A stretch of 64,000 nt of DNA, from contig CM049310.1 of NCBI GenBank assembly GCA_026874595.1, forward strand, positions 90,155,556-90,219,555. The letters are read 5' to 3'. The notes beneath the pieces are model-generated. The model was not told the origin of the DNA, did no database searches, and was given only the letters and a program-made list of their open reading frames with translations. Positions 46,399-57,472 of this stretch are shown here, in pieces (the first letter of the stretch is position 1; the number at the start of each line of letters is the position of its first letter). Origin of the DNA: Sipunculus nudus. Taxonomy: Eukaryota; Annelida; Sipuncula; Golfingiida; Sipunculidae. The translations under genes and the position numbers were made by a program.

Positions 46399-46862
46399 CT
46401 TATTTTCAAAATCGGTACCCTGGAGGCAAATAGTGTTAATGCATGAAATACAGTCTCTTCAGGGGCAACCTGTTTTTATCATCCAAGCCGAAATGTCGTT
46501 AGACTATTTGCTATAACTGGATTTTAAACATTAAATATGAAATAAACATTCAAATCTAACAAATATATATATATATTGTTCCTGAAATTACAGTTTTTTG
46601 ACATTGCTATATTACGATATTATGCTTTATGCAAATATATGCAAATATTGTCGTAAAACTTAACAATTTTCCAAAAATCACTTTACTCCCTCCTCCTCAA
46701 AAAATATAATTTCTTTCAGCTTACAATTTTTATTTCTGGTAAAAGTTTTTTTTACAGATTTCTTCTGATATTTTCATACTTATGCATAAAATGTAAAATG
46801 CTTCTATATATTTTATATGTTCATCCAGATCCAACAATTATCTTTTGAAGTTTCTTTCATTT

Positions 46863-48105
46863 TTAGCTCCGCTGACTGTAAGTTATCTGAGCTATAACGA
46901 TCACTCTTTGTCCGTCGTCCGTCCGGCCATCCGGCCATATGGTCGTCTGTCCGTTAACAAGGCACAAATCGTAACCAATGGACCTGGAATCTCCTAACTT
47001 TATATCCAGGTCCGAAGTAGTCCCCCCCCCACCCCCTCCCCCTCCCCCCACCCCCCAGAATAATGAAAAATTTGATACAAAAGGTCAAATATCTGAACAA
47101 CTAATGCATTTATCACCTTGATTCTTTGCATGGATATTGATCATGGAGTGTTGCATCAGTTCCTGCAGACTGGTGGCACCACCTGTATTTTTTCGATATT
47201 ATACTATTTTATTCATCTATTTTTGAGACCTCAAAAGATGCGGTCATCTGTTAACAGGGCACAAATCGTAACGGCTAGACCTTGAATCTTCTTTCTTGAC
47301 ATGCTGGGAGGTCAATGAAAAGTCTCCGTGGAAACCTGAAATTAGGTCTCTGTCGCCCATATTGTCCGAGCTATGAGGCTAAGAAGTACCCCCAAGAATA
47401 ACTAAAAATCTGATACTACAGCTCTGGTATTTGATCAACTGTTGCATTGATTGGCATTATTCTTTGCATGCATATGCATTATGGAGTGTTTCATTAGTTT
47501 CTGGTGACTGATAGCGCCACTTGTACTTTTTCGATTTTTTGCGGATTTATTTTCTCTATTTTGAGACCTTAGAAGATGAGGTCGTTCTTTAACAGGGCTT
47601 TAATTGTAACCATTTGTTCTAGAATCTTCAAACTTGACAGGTAGATCTGAGAAAGTCTCCTAGAAACGTGAATTATTGTCTCTGTTTACCATATTTTCTG
47701 ACCTATGGGGCTTATAAGCACCCCTCAGAATAATTGAAAATGTGATTCCAAAGTAGGGCATAAATCATAACCATGGGGTCCAGAATCTTCTAACTTGACA
47801 TCCTTGGAGTTCCTAAAAAAATCTCCCTAGAAACCTGAAATTAGGTCACAGTTAACCTATATTCTCAGAATTTTGGGGTATGTTTGAGCACCCCAGAAAT
47901 AATGCAGAATACACACAAATTTCCAGATTCCTCATGAAAGGCCGGTTGGATTGTCATCAAATTTGTTGTGCTTATGGGTCTTGATGAACTTAAGCTAATA
48001 TGCATCAACAATGATGCCACCTATCTGAATTAGTTGCCTGTGCAAGGACATATTATCAACATGTCAGTCGCCTGAGCGTCATGACCCACGGGTCACTTGT
48101 TATGA
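46863..48105 (+). repeat. Mollusc-type dispersed repeat with degenerate internal units
   Basis: It begins 'tagctccgctgactgtaagt' with 'ttgtccgtcgtccgtccgg' and ends 'gcctgagcgtcatgaccca' and 'cgggtcacttgt'. The phrase 'ttaacagggcacaaatcgta' recurs near 46955, 47252, 47590 and 47756, giving units of roughly 170-340 bp. I recognise this layout as a common repeat of mollusc genomes, from memory. A C-rich run lies at 47022-47056. Confidence 0.55.
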
Positions 48106-48840
48106 TAACGTTCATGTCTTGCATAAAATTGTTGATGTTTAAAGGCTATAACTCCAATGATTTTAAACGTAAAATTTGCAATGAAACTAAAAATAAGGCA
48201 TACAGAAATGAGTGTTTAACAGTTACAGCTTAAAAACACTGCATTATTTGCATATTATGATATATGCATCTAAATGCAATTTGCTCGGATTAAAAATCAC
48301 CCTTTAATAAAATACTCTTCAACATCCCCGTTAAGAAAAAATTATATTAATGATTTTCTAGCTTGCATATTGAATACTTGCAATTCAGATGGATATTCGT
48401 GACACCCTACCGTAATATATTTTTTTTCTAGACCTTCATGTTATGACTTAAATTTAGACCAAGAATTTTTGTGAGCTTCCCGGAAACGTTCCTATGTTCA
48501 CCTACCATTTCGATTTTATAATAAGACTAGGACTCTTATTTTTATGGTCAGAATACCATGATGTCTTTACAGTCAAAGAAATACAGAAGTGACACGCCTG
48601 AACAAATTTGCTCAATTGTTCACTATTGAAAGTGTTATGTAGTTAGTCATTGTGCAGTTTTGTATAAGTGCTGTTTTTGCCTTGCATGTCATTAATTAGA
48701 ATATGTGACCTTATGTTGTTTCCTTATAACATCTTCAATACATAACTAATTAATGAGCAATGTACCACGCCTAGAGCTTTTCAGCTCAAAACCATCTACA
48801 TGTTGCCCACCTAAAAACCTTAGGGAATATTGTATCTATT

Positions 48841-49151
48841 GGTGGGACCATCTGGCCTAATTGTTCGTTACAAATTAAGAACGATATTTTGATTCTCAAG
48901 TTCAAGAAAAAGACAACTGTAGGGAAAAGTATTTCGTTACTCGAACAACTACCTAGTACAAAGGCAAGTTAGTTATAAGGAATCATTCCATGGAACCAAC
49001 TAGGGTGACGTCGATTCCCTATGGTACCGTAAAGATTCTTAATGCTAGACCAGAAGACACTGCAGTCTACACTTGTACTGCAGAGACATTTGACGGTGTA
49101 CCGTTAACTCAAAATGAAGACATTTCAAGCGTTTATGTTTTGGGTGTGTAA
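48841..49151 (+). pseudogene. Ig-like V-type domain exon, copy B (one frameshift)
   Basis: It reads GGTIWPNCSLQIKNDILIL from 48841, then after a 2-base insertion near 48957 (AGTACAAAGG against AGCAAAGG in copy A) continues in another frame with RVTSIPYGTVKILNARPEDT, AVYTCTAETFDG and a tail ending VYVLGV before TAA 49149-49151. The two Cys and the PEDTAVYTC signature identify an Ig-like domain. The single frameshift breaks it; copy A lacks this frameshift but has a premature stop. An unrecognised intron or assembly error could also explain the shift. Confidence 0.55.
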
Positions 49152-49429
49152 ATATTAATTTACAATTGATAAAATATCCTGCCTGACCTATATCTCAAGG
49201 TATGCGGAGTTATGTCAGATCCTTTTGTATTATTTTACGAAGAACATGGTTGCCTTGTATTCTAATAAGACTTTTAGCTATAAGATAAGTTTTGTTAAAT
49301 ACCTTTTAATACCTTTGTTTATATTTTTTGTCGAAGGCTAGCTTAAGAAGTATATGTATAGCTAAAGAATTTCATTCCGGATTCGGAATACACGACAGTA
49401 TCACTAGCTTCTTCTCTTTTTTCTGGTGT

Positions 49430-49630
49430 CAACCAGGCCCGATGACTACTGCACTTGTGGGCCCTGGGTGTCTAATCGTCCCCATCACTTGTTCATACTT
49501 CCCCGAAAGGACCAATCATTTGTGAGTGTAACGCGGTCGCTTGGCACGGCCTTCCTATTAAACCTGCTGAGCGCTCAACGTGAAAAATCTCACCAAGTCG
49601 CCTGAGATTCTAACTCAGGAACTCCCAACT
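49430..49630 (-). mobile_element. tRNA-derived SINE, copy 3 (decayed)
   Basis: It matches copy 1 at the same position relative to the Ig-like exon ('aggcccgatga', 'gtgggccc', 'tttgtgagtgtaacgcggtc', 'tcaacgtgaaaaatctcacca'). The tRNA-like head is lost just before the 49658 element. Confidence 0.6.
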
Positions 49631-49657
49631 TTGAGTTCATAAAGGGCTGTAAAGATA

Positions 49658-50579
49658 CAGTAAAGCCTCGTTGTGTCGAAGTCGAAGGGACTGGTGAATA
49701 TACTTCGACACAATCGGAGTTCGAGATAACCGATATTTTATATATTCATCCTCCTTCAGCCCAGATTATTATCGATAAATACTGCACATGTATCGGGCCT
49801 ATATTATATAGTTCTAACAAATGTTAGAAAAAAGGTATTTATAATAAATAAAAGCACAAAAGTACCATAGGATTAAGTAAATAAAAAAGAGAAGCTGTAT
49901 AAAGCAGTATAACGTGCTCTATGGTAAATAAGAGTCAGTCTGAAAGGTGTCATCTTCCTCCTTGTATGTGGAGTCATGGATGTTTATCCTAGACACATTG
50001 AAGGTAAGGGTTCCATTATTTGTGGTTTATTAATAACTTCTCATTTCGAATTAATGTTTTGTCGGTGAGAGAAGAAAGTCATGATTATGAATGACTAATT
50101 TGCCAAACAGGTAAACAAAGGACCAGGCGTGCAAAAATCGCGCCTGATGTGTAAGGTCCTTGCCGGTATTAATTATGCAACTGGTCATCACGGCCGTAGG
50201 TATGAATGATGGAGCGTGCACAACTGTTAACCAAACATTAAAGCGGCATCACCTCGAGTCAAGCGACTGGAAAATCGCGCTTGATGAGTTAGAGCCGTGC
50301 CGGTATTAATTACGTATAACTGGTCATCACGGCCCAAACACGATTAACAAAACTGTTATCTAAATATTCAAGGGACATGACTTCGAGTTAAACGAACGAA
50401 ATTCTAACTTTGGACCGACAAAACCGTTTGACACATCAGGTTTTTCGAAATATCCCAGTTCGACACAAAAGGAGTTAAATTAGTGAGGTTTTTATTTTTT
50501 TTTTTCAAAGACTTCACATTCGATTTTGACACATGCAGGACTTCCACTTAACCGGATTCGACACAACAGGGTTTCACTG
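49658..50579. mobile_element. Non-autonomous pogo/Tigger-like DNA transposon (922 bp, TA flanks)
   Basis: The ends are inverted: cagtaaagcctcgttgtgtc at the left and the complement cagtgaaaccctgttgtgtc at the right (19 of the first 23 bases match), each flanked by TA. 'TTCGA' motifs fill the subterminal parts. An internal tandem duplication of about 135 bp has 'gccggtattaatta' at about 50163 and 50299 and 'actggtcatcacggcc' after each. There is no transposase ORF. The TIR style CAGTRAAACC with TA duplications is that of Tc1/mariner-pogo elements. The corresponding place in copy A lacks it. Confidence 0.75.
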
Positions 50580-50844
50580 TAATTAATATTCTTAGATTGC
50601 CAAACATATTGCATGCAAACACAATTGCATAATTATAAGATAATGGCTTCGGATAATTTGACAAAACTTGAATACCTTATGAGCAGTATTTCATATTCAT
50701 TATGTCTGTTTAACGTGCTTGATACATAATTACGTAATACATATTTGTAAAAATATGAATGCATATTATATATTGTCAAGAATAAACAATCTCTTCCCAT
50801 AACTAGGGATGGGTTTTTAAAATAATTTCATGTGTTCACCTCTC

Positions 50845-50852
<8 letters not shown>

Positions 50853-50928
<76 letters not shown>
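50853..50928. repeat. (AT)n microsatellite
   Basis: About 37 dinucleotides with one TT break. The peptide of alternating Tyr/Ile that it encodes is an artefact. Confidence 0.92.
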
Positions 50929-50930
<2 letters not shown>

Positions 50931-51464
50931 CGTTCATGTCAGTTTCTTTAGTAGTAACGATACTATATTATTACCTGCATATATTTGCACTTGCAGTTTA
51001 AAAAAATTATTAGCCATGGGTGTTTTACTATTCATTTATACCTTATATACATTTAAACTGCCTCGTTATATTTTCTTGCGTCAAACTTATGTCTCTCTTG
51101 CCGGGTGTCAGTCACAAACGATGATAAAGAAATAAAGTGAGCATGATATTGACAGGGGACGCTGGGAACTGTGTCAGCTGCCACAGCCCCCCCCCCCCTC
51201 CACGTTCCACAACCTTGTGTTTCTGTTTCGGAAATCTAATGAGTCATAATGACACAAGCAAAAAAGAGTTGACATCAGACAGTAAACAGTGCGCCTTGTT
51301 GACAGCGTGACACGTGTCGCTTAAACCGGAAGTGACAAGCGGCCGGCCTGCCGGTGCTGCTTCCCTGGTGGATATAAAAAAAAGACCAAGCAACGATGTA
51401 ATTAATTAATTTTAGTGACCATAAAGACTTACACTAACTATAATTCAGTAATTCTGTATTTCAG

Positions 51465-51783
51465 CCGCTGGGTAGATATTGACGGCATGAAGAAATGGAA
51501 CGAATCTATGATTTTTCCGTATTATTACTTTACTCGGCAGTTAAAGGAACGTTCGATACCCGCCCTTTACATAAAAGTAGGTCACGCTTTAGTTCATGGG
51601 AAGAGCAACAATTTTATTACATATACGTTATTAGCATTGAAATTGAGTGAAAGACTCCAATAAAGTTGACATATAAAGAGTACAGCTTTATTTCAGGCAG
51701 ACGTGACAGATGGCGCAAACCACCACCTCGTTATCCACTTTGCAGACACTATACTTGACTGGCTAAGTCAATGCTATGGTTAA
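51465..51783 (+). CDS. Unrecognised gene, last two exons (copy B)
   Basis: Two exons fit in phase. 51465-51576 (acceptor tatttcag, donor gtaggt) reads RWVDIDGMKKWNESMIFPYY and onward to PALYIK. 51697-51783 (acceptor tttcag) reads ADVTDGANHHLVIHFADTIL and DWLSQCYG, then TAA. The acceptor and donor sites, phase match (0) and partial retention in copy C argue that this was a real 3' gene end. Upstream exons are not recognised within the preceding kilobase. I do not recognise the family. The 'DGANHH' phrase near the end is faintly like the terminal D..H of SGNH/PC-esterase-type domains, but that is speculation. It may be an orphan fragment left by duplication. Confidence 0.5.
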
Positions 51784-53314
51784 GACTTAATTTCTCCTTA
51801 AGCTATCAAACTTGTCCTAGCTGTGTTGCAATTCTTAGAAGAGGTACCACCACCTCGCGACGAATTATATAACTGAACTGTCTGACTATTCATTGACTGA
51901 TGAGGCCACTGATTATTAACGGTCAGCCAAACATGACATCGCCTCGCTGAACTACGCTCTTTTCCAGTGACTTGATGAGTTATTGGTGGTCCTTCCCAGA
52001 AATTTACTTAAACCCTTTTTATTCTTTTAACCCATTGTTGCCTTCCAGTGGGCAACTTATATTCCCTATATTGTGAGGCCGTCTCATGTGTTGAGATCAG
52101 CAGGATTTAAACAATATAACCCTCAGCGTTAGTGGCGGAAGTAGGTAAAAACAGTACCGCTAATCCGTATGGCACAGCTGGGGGTAAAACCCAATACCAA
52201 GTGTCAAAAGCTGCAACTCATATTTATTGATGCATTTTTCATGTGATTCAGTTTTATAACCCTGCCGTCTCCTCTCCTCGGGCCATTAGAGTTCTGTAAC
52301 CATAAATCCCTGCTCAGTTTGTAAGTTTTCTCTGAGTGCAGTCGATCATGAAAGGCCCAGCTTTCCAATGCCCTGTGTATTCATTGCGTTAACAGTTGCC
52401 ACTTCTTGTCACAAGTTCCTTTTTTCGCTCCAGTAATCACACCACTCAACGCGAGGCTGAAACTGTCTTGTGTCTCGGTGCATTAGGAATTTTGTGTGAA
52501 TGCCAGACTTAGTCTGTTAACCTGGATCTGAAAGGTTCACCTGTGAGCTAAACGTAAACTGCTTCAAGAAGTAATCAAGAACAGTCTTCAAACTCTGATG
52601 CAATTTTGGTGAGCGTCTTACAATTTCCCATATTGCATACAGTATTGCAGCCTCGGTAAAGAACTCAACTGGATATTTTATATTATAATTATTAATATTA
52701 TTGTCATTGTTATTATTATTATTTCATTAACTTGTGACATTTCCCTCATGAATTTAATTTCTCTTAAAATAAATTCTCTAATGGCATAATTGTACTTCCT
52801 ATCTACGGGAGAACAGGAAGTACAATTTTGCTAAGAGAAGCTTTAGTTGAAGACAATTACATTCATGACTTCTGGATTATTCCTTAACCCGTGAATATTA
52901 AAATTGAATTCAAGAAGCTTTGGGATACCGTCATTTTTATATTATATATCCCTTCATTCTCATTCCATTAACAGTGCAAACAATAGGCCTTGGACTTTAC
53001 TTTTAAAAATGAAAAAGACATGGAAAATGCGCAATCATACAATATACCGTGAGGCCGTAAAGCCTGATTCCGTGCAATTTCTTGTATCATATTTCGGTAT
53101 TGCAAAATTAATCATCTACCTATCTGGTCCTTAGACATATCTTAGATACAATTTTCGGTAGCAATACTAGCGATGTGTTATTACATATTCATGAGCTCTA
53201 AAAAAGAAGTACATGCATGCCCCTTTATCTTATGTAAGCACTCTAACTGCGGTGGAGTTGGTATGGATGTCCGACATTTATCTCTAGTCAAGGACATCAA
53301 ACACAGAACATTCG
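51784..53314. other. Duplicated non-coding flank
   Basis: It aligns with 17640-18770 and 23600-24940. There are no open exons. Confidence 0.6.
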
Positions 53315-53322
53315 CATTAGGG

Positions 53323-54017
53323 TACACTTTTTACACAGCGCTTTACCTATAGGGCCATACCTATATCGTAAGGCGCTGTTTGTTATGACCTCGTATTCTG
53401 AATTGCTACACCAGAGGGAAGCACTGTATTTTTGTCCAATCAGATGAGACCTTGTGCTGGAAGACAAAGCCAAGCGAGGAATACACGGAGCCTATCATGT
53501 TTATTTCGTTTTGAGTGACAGCTCATCGCCCCGCGTAACCGTCTGAACAGGCGACAGATCGCAGAGAGAATTGCCCCTGACGTGGTTTGCTTAGGGCCTT
53601 GGGCACATAGGATACTCGGCCGGTGAGCTGTAATTCAAACGAAACGTAACAACATAGGCTGCGTGCACACCTCGCTGGCTTGTTTCAGTTCTGCAGACAA
53701 CAGATACATGGCTACCCTAACACAGTCATAATGTCATAATCGAATTGGTCGATGATGCGAGAATGCAGAGGGAGCAATTTAAATTCGACCAGAAACTCAT
53801 CAAGCGCCGCTAGAAGCGCAGCAATGGGCGGAGCCAGGATGCCTGAGGAGTGTTTGTTTATTGGCATCTGATTGGCTGCTTGTCACATCATACGTTTATT
53901 TCAGCGGACAACGAACCGTCATCTGGTGTCTAAATATATCATAAACGGTCGAAGTTGGCAGCGTGAAAATCAGTTGCTTCTTTAGAAGCGCAAGATTTCC
54001 GCTGCCTCGGGAGCGTA
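53323..54017. mobile_element. 695-bp insertion with 8-bp target-site duplication
   Basis: CATTAGGG is present at 53315-53322 and 54018-54025. Copy A' at 24930-24945 shows the uninterrupted 'cattcgtattagagacactg', so the boundaries are defined by an empty site. The insert is GC-richer than its surroundings. Its ends share only TAC(A/G)CT as inverted repeat, and a hairpin cagcgctttac / gtaaggcgctg lies just inside the left end. An 8-bp duplication suggests a hAT-type non-autonomous element. No ORF. Confidence 0.65.
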
Positions 54018-54839
54018 CATTAGGGACACTGATAATCAAATAATTGTTTTGTATTGAGCGGTCTAGCTTATTTAAACAAAGATAAGCTGGCTCGGGCTAC
54101 TTAGTGATACAGGGGGATCATTTTGAACCCCGAAAGCTGACACCTTGGCCAATGCGCACGAAGGCTTAAAGAAAGTTCACGTAATTCAGATAAATCTTCA
54201 AATATCAAAGCTATAATATTATTGACGGTCGTACCATTCCACATTTGTTCCACAACTTCTTTGCTGCCATCTTTGGAAAATGTAAGTTATGTGTATTTAT
54301 CTGTTTGGACCGTTGTGCATTGGGATATCAAGATGTATGTTGAATTTTGGATTTGTAGGTCCGAAGGTTTTAAACCGTGCCCAGTAAACTGCTCGACACC
54401 AAGACTCACGAACGGACAAAGGTCAAAGGACATTCGATATAGCTCAGATGATTTAAAGTCAGCTGATAGTCTAGTTATCTTACTTACTTTTTTTAGCCAA
54501 ATCCGGAACAAATTGCAACAAGAATGATAGTGTTGTATCATGACCTGAAAGTCCTGGAGAATAACATATTAAAAGCCCCAAAAAGTCCCATAAGGAATAA
54601 ATAATTTAATTTGATTATTTAAATTGGTTATTTAACTATTATATTTTACTTAACCTATGTGAACATTGTCATATTTAATTTGGTCTTTTTCTCTGAAGTG
54701 TCCACTCATTTGAAAGATTTCATGATTGCCTTTCTGTTGAACATTACAAAGATGCAATTACAAATTATAACGAGTTTTTGTACGCTGATAAGAAAAGGAC
54801 TCGACAATAAGACTTGCCCAAAAGCCTGTTGAAAATATC

Positions 54840-56940
54840 ATGAGAATGACTCCCCCCCCCCCCCCTATCTGAAAGATGCATGCTGGGCCTACAATATATA
54901 AAACCATGCTCTTGGGCAGTCCAAGGGAATATCAATTACAGGAGAAATCATATATAAATTGAAGATGTTGATATATTACATCATGATTTGTATTATGAGG
55001 GATATAGGTTCATCGATAATGCATCTGAATAACATGTTAATTTTATAAATAATAACAATTTCATGTCTATTGGCCAGAGCAAGACTCGAACATAACACTT
55101 TCCCACATACCCAAAGGTTACAGATTCCGTCAGTACAATTAACTCCTTTGTCAGAAAGTTTCACGCTGTGCCTAGGATATTTCCTCCTATGCCTTCAGAC
55201 AGTACAAGGGAATATTTTTTTCAGGATAAATACAAAGAAATATAGCAGCAGGTTATGTTTTATATCACTATATTCGACTTCAAGCTGTATTTAGCATTTA
55301 AATGGAGTTCAATTCCATTTCAATTAATTGCAATTTATATGACGAACCTTGTTAAATTTACCCTAAGGAAAGCTTTCTACTCTATTATACTCAACGTATA
55401 AGAAAGTTATTTTAAAGCCTAATATAGTGACTTTTATCTTCACATATCACATATCCTATCGCATTAACTCAATCAAATTAATGTTATGGATATAATTAAG
55501 GTAACACATCAGTTGTTCAATTTGGCAAATATTATATTCGGTTATTGACTCATGGCAAAGACTTTATATGGAAAATCGTTCAACCTCTCAGTGTGTCTGA
55601 CTTTCCATCTGTCCGATATCAACATTTTAAATGCGACGCTATATTTCAGTTACTCATACCAGGATCCCATTCAAATGGGAGGTATCTTGTTGGTCTTATC
55701 AATGTAGCAGTATCTGCTCGAGCATACTTCTTATATTATTAACAGATTCGCAATTTATTATTGGCCTGGGTTTTTCTGGAGCACGAAACGGCAATCTGTG
55801 TGCACGTTCAATCATAATCTCACTTTCACTGTCCTCCATGTTCATTTCATTTTTCTTATATTTTTCTCACCATTGACTCGCATGACTCTTCCTCCTGAAT
55901 GACAAAGACTAACACATTTTTTTTCGACTACTCTCCCAGTGTGTCAACCTTTGCTTTTAGTCTTTTATTTTCTGTGTTAAGTTTATTCATCTCATCTTGT
56001 AACACATTAATTTTCTCAGTTAGTGATCTAACAACATCAACAATTTTCCTGCGTTTGTTTCAAGTTTAGATGTGTCTAAAGGTCTAGCTATGAGTTCTCA
56101 TTCACTCGATTCCCCAATATCATTCACCTTTTGTTGCCCGGTGGCAGGTGTGGTTTTCTCTCTGTTACCACTCTCCCGGCACTTACTTCTGTACACTAAA
56201 ATAGGAAGTCATACTTGCTGCTGTCTGGATGGTTATTAATGTGTTTGTTGCTTTAACTAGAAGACTAAAGTTAGTAAAATATATTAAACGTTTCTATGGG
56301 GAGAATTCAATACGGTAAACTGCAGTTTATTGAAAAGATGTTGAAAACCAGTTAAATGCTAAATAATCCTTGATGTCGAAAACCCATTATCCCTCATGAT
56401 ACATATCGTGATATTAACTTTTCCCGTGCCTATATTTCTTTATGATTTATCCTGTATTTGGTATTCCCATGGACTGCCCAAGAGCATGGTTCTATATATC
56501 GGATGCACAGCGGGAAACTTTAAGACAATGCGGCAGGTTGTTCACACGGAATTTTCAACCCCTTTGGTAAGTGAGCAAGTGTTATTTTCGAGCCCTGCTC
56601 TGGCCAATATATATAATTTTATATACATATATTTTTTATGGTCTAATGAAGAGCAATGAAGGGCTATTTAAAATCATATGAATTCTTAATATTCCCTGGT
56701 GTCAATGACACTATATCCCTCATATTAGGCCTACACATCATAATGTAAAATATTCATTGCTCCTATTTCTATATGATTTGTCCTGTTGTTGATATACCCT
56801 TTGACTGTCTCAAGGGCATGGTCTGATATATCGTAGGCCCAACTAGCTACTTTCATACAACTAGGCAATTTGTTCTCACGATATCCCAACCCCTTTGAAA
56901 AGTGCACAAGTGTCATTGTCTAGCCCTGCCAGAATCAACA
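54840..56940. repeat. Four copies of a ~230-bp repeat in inverted pairs
   Basis: Copies at about 54880-55020 and 55070-55255 run opposite to copies at about 56390-56620 and 56690-56935. The shared core 'accatgctcttgggcagtcc' (54905) is the complement of 'ggactgcccaagagcatggt' (56471), with 'gtgttattttcgagccctgc' and 'gtgtcattgtctagccctgc' at the ends of the latter two. About 1.1 kb of other DNA lies between the pairs. Confidence 0.65.
55870..56200 (-). mobile_element. Coiled-coil coding remnant, possibly LINE ORF1
   Basis: The minus strand at about 56030-55930 reads SLTEKINVLQDEMNKLNTEN and KRLKAKVDTLGE, a leucine-heptad coil like LINE ORF1 proteins. Flanking frames are broken. It sits inside the inverted repeat pairs, consistent with transposon debris. 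Confidence 0.35.
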
Positions 56941-56949
56941 CATGAAAAA

Positions 56950-57426
56950 TCGTCTGACATCAAAGGTATATTCAACAGACAGACAATAAAGAGTGAAACT
57001 TAATGAAAAATAAGTCAAATAAAATCATCAAGTTAAATGACTTGTATCATTTCTGTTGCAATTTGTTCCGGGTGCAGCCTAATTTTTACTACATTATGAG
57101 CAAAACTGTGTCTTCCAGTTGTAATATTCCTTTATAATTAGTGATAATTGGTTTCGCAATATTGTTAGACTTAAATGAAATTATACGTACATGTTCAGGG
57201 GACCAGTTTACATAGCTGGCGAGCAAATCCTCTAATGCACAACTTATGAACTTATACAGTGGAGCATTGATTTTGTTCTTAAGATATTTGTACTACATGT
57301 ACACGCTATATTTCAACAGCGTCAAAGGAAAGGCTACCTGAATAAAAGCGTCCCCTCGGCCAGGGAGCTGAACTGAAATTCGTAAAATTTAAACAAATGC
57401 AATATATTCTTATTTCTATGTTATTG

Positions 57427-57472
<46 letters not shown>

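Larger units (their letters stand above)
42930..54190 (+). repeat. Segmental duplication, copy B
   Basis: The order of blocks equals copy A: AADC 3' exons and flank (42930-48838 versus 1-5290), Ig-like exon plus SINE (48841-49640 versus 20954-21855), then the third block (50960-54190 versus 23290-25140). Copy A is longer because of about 15.7 kb of extra DNA between the first two blocks and the minisatellite before the third. Confidence 0.75.

Noticed and set aside
50830-51135. ORFs encoding alternating Ile-Tyr (also near 63034)
   Set aside because: Translation of (AT)n microsatellites.
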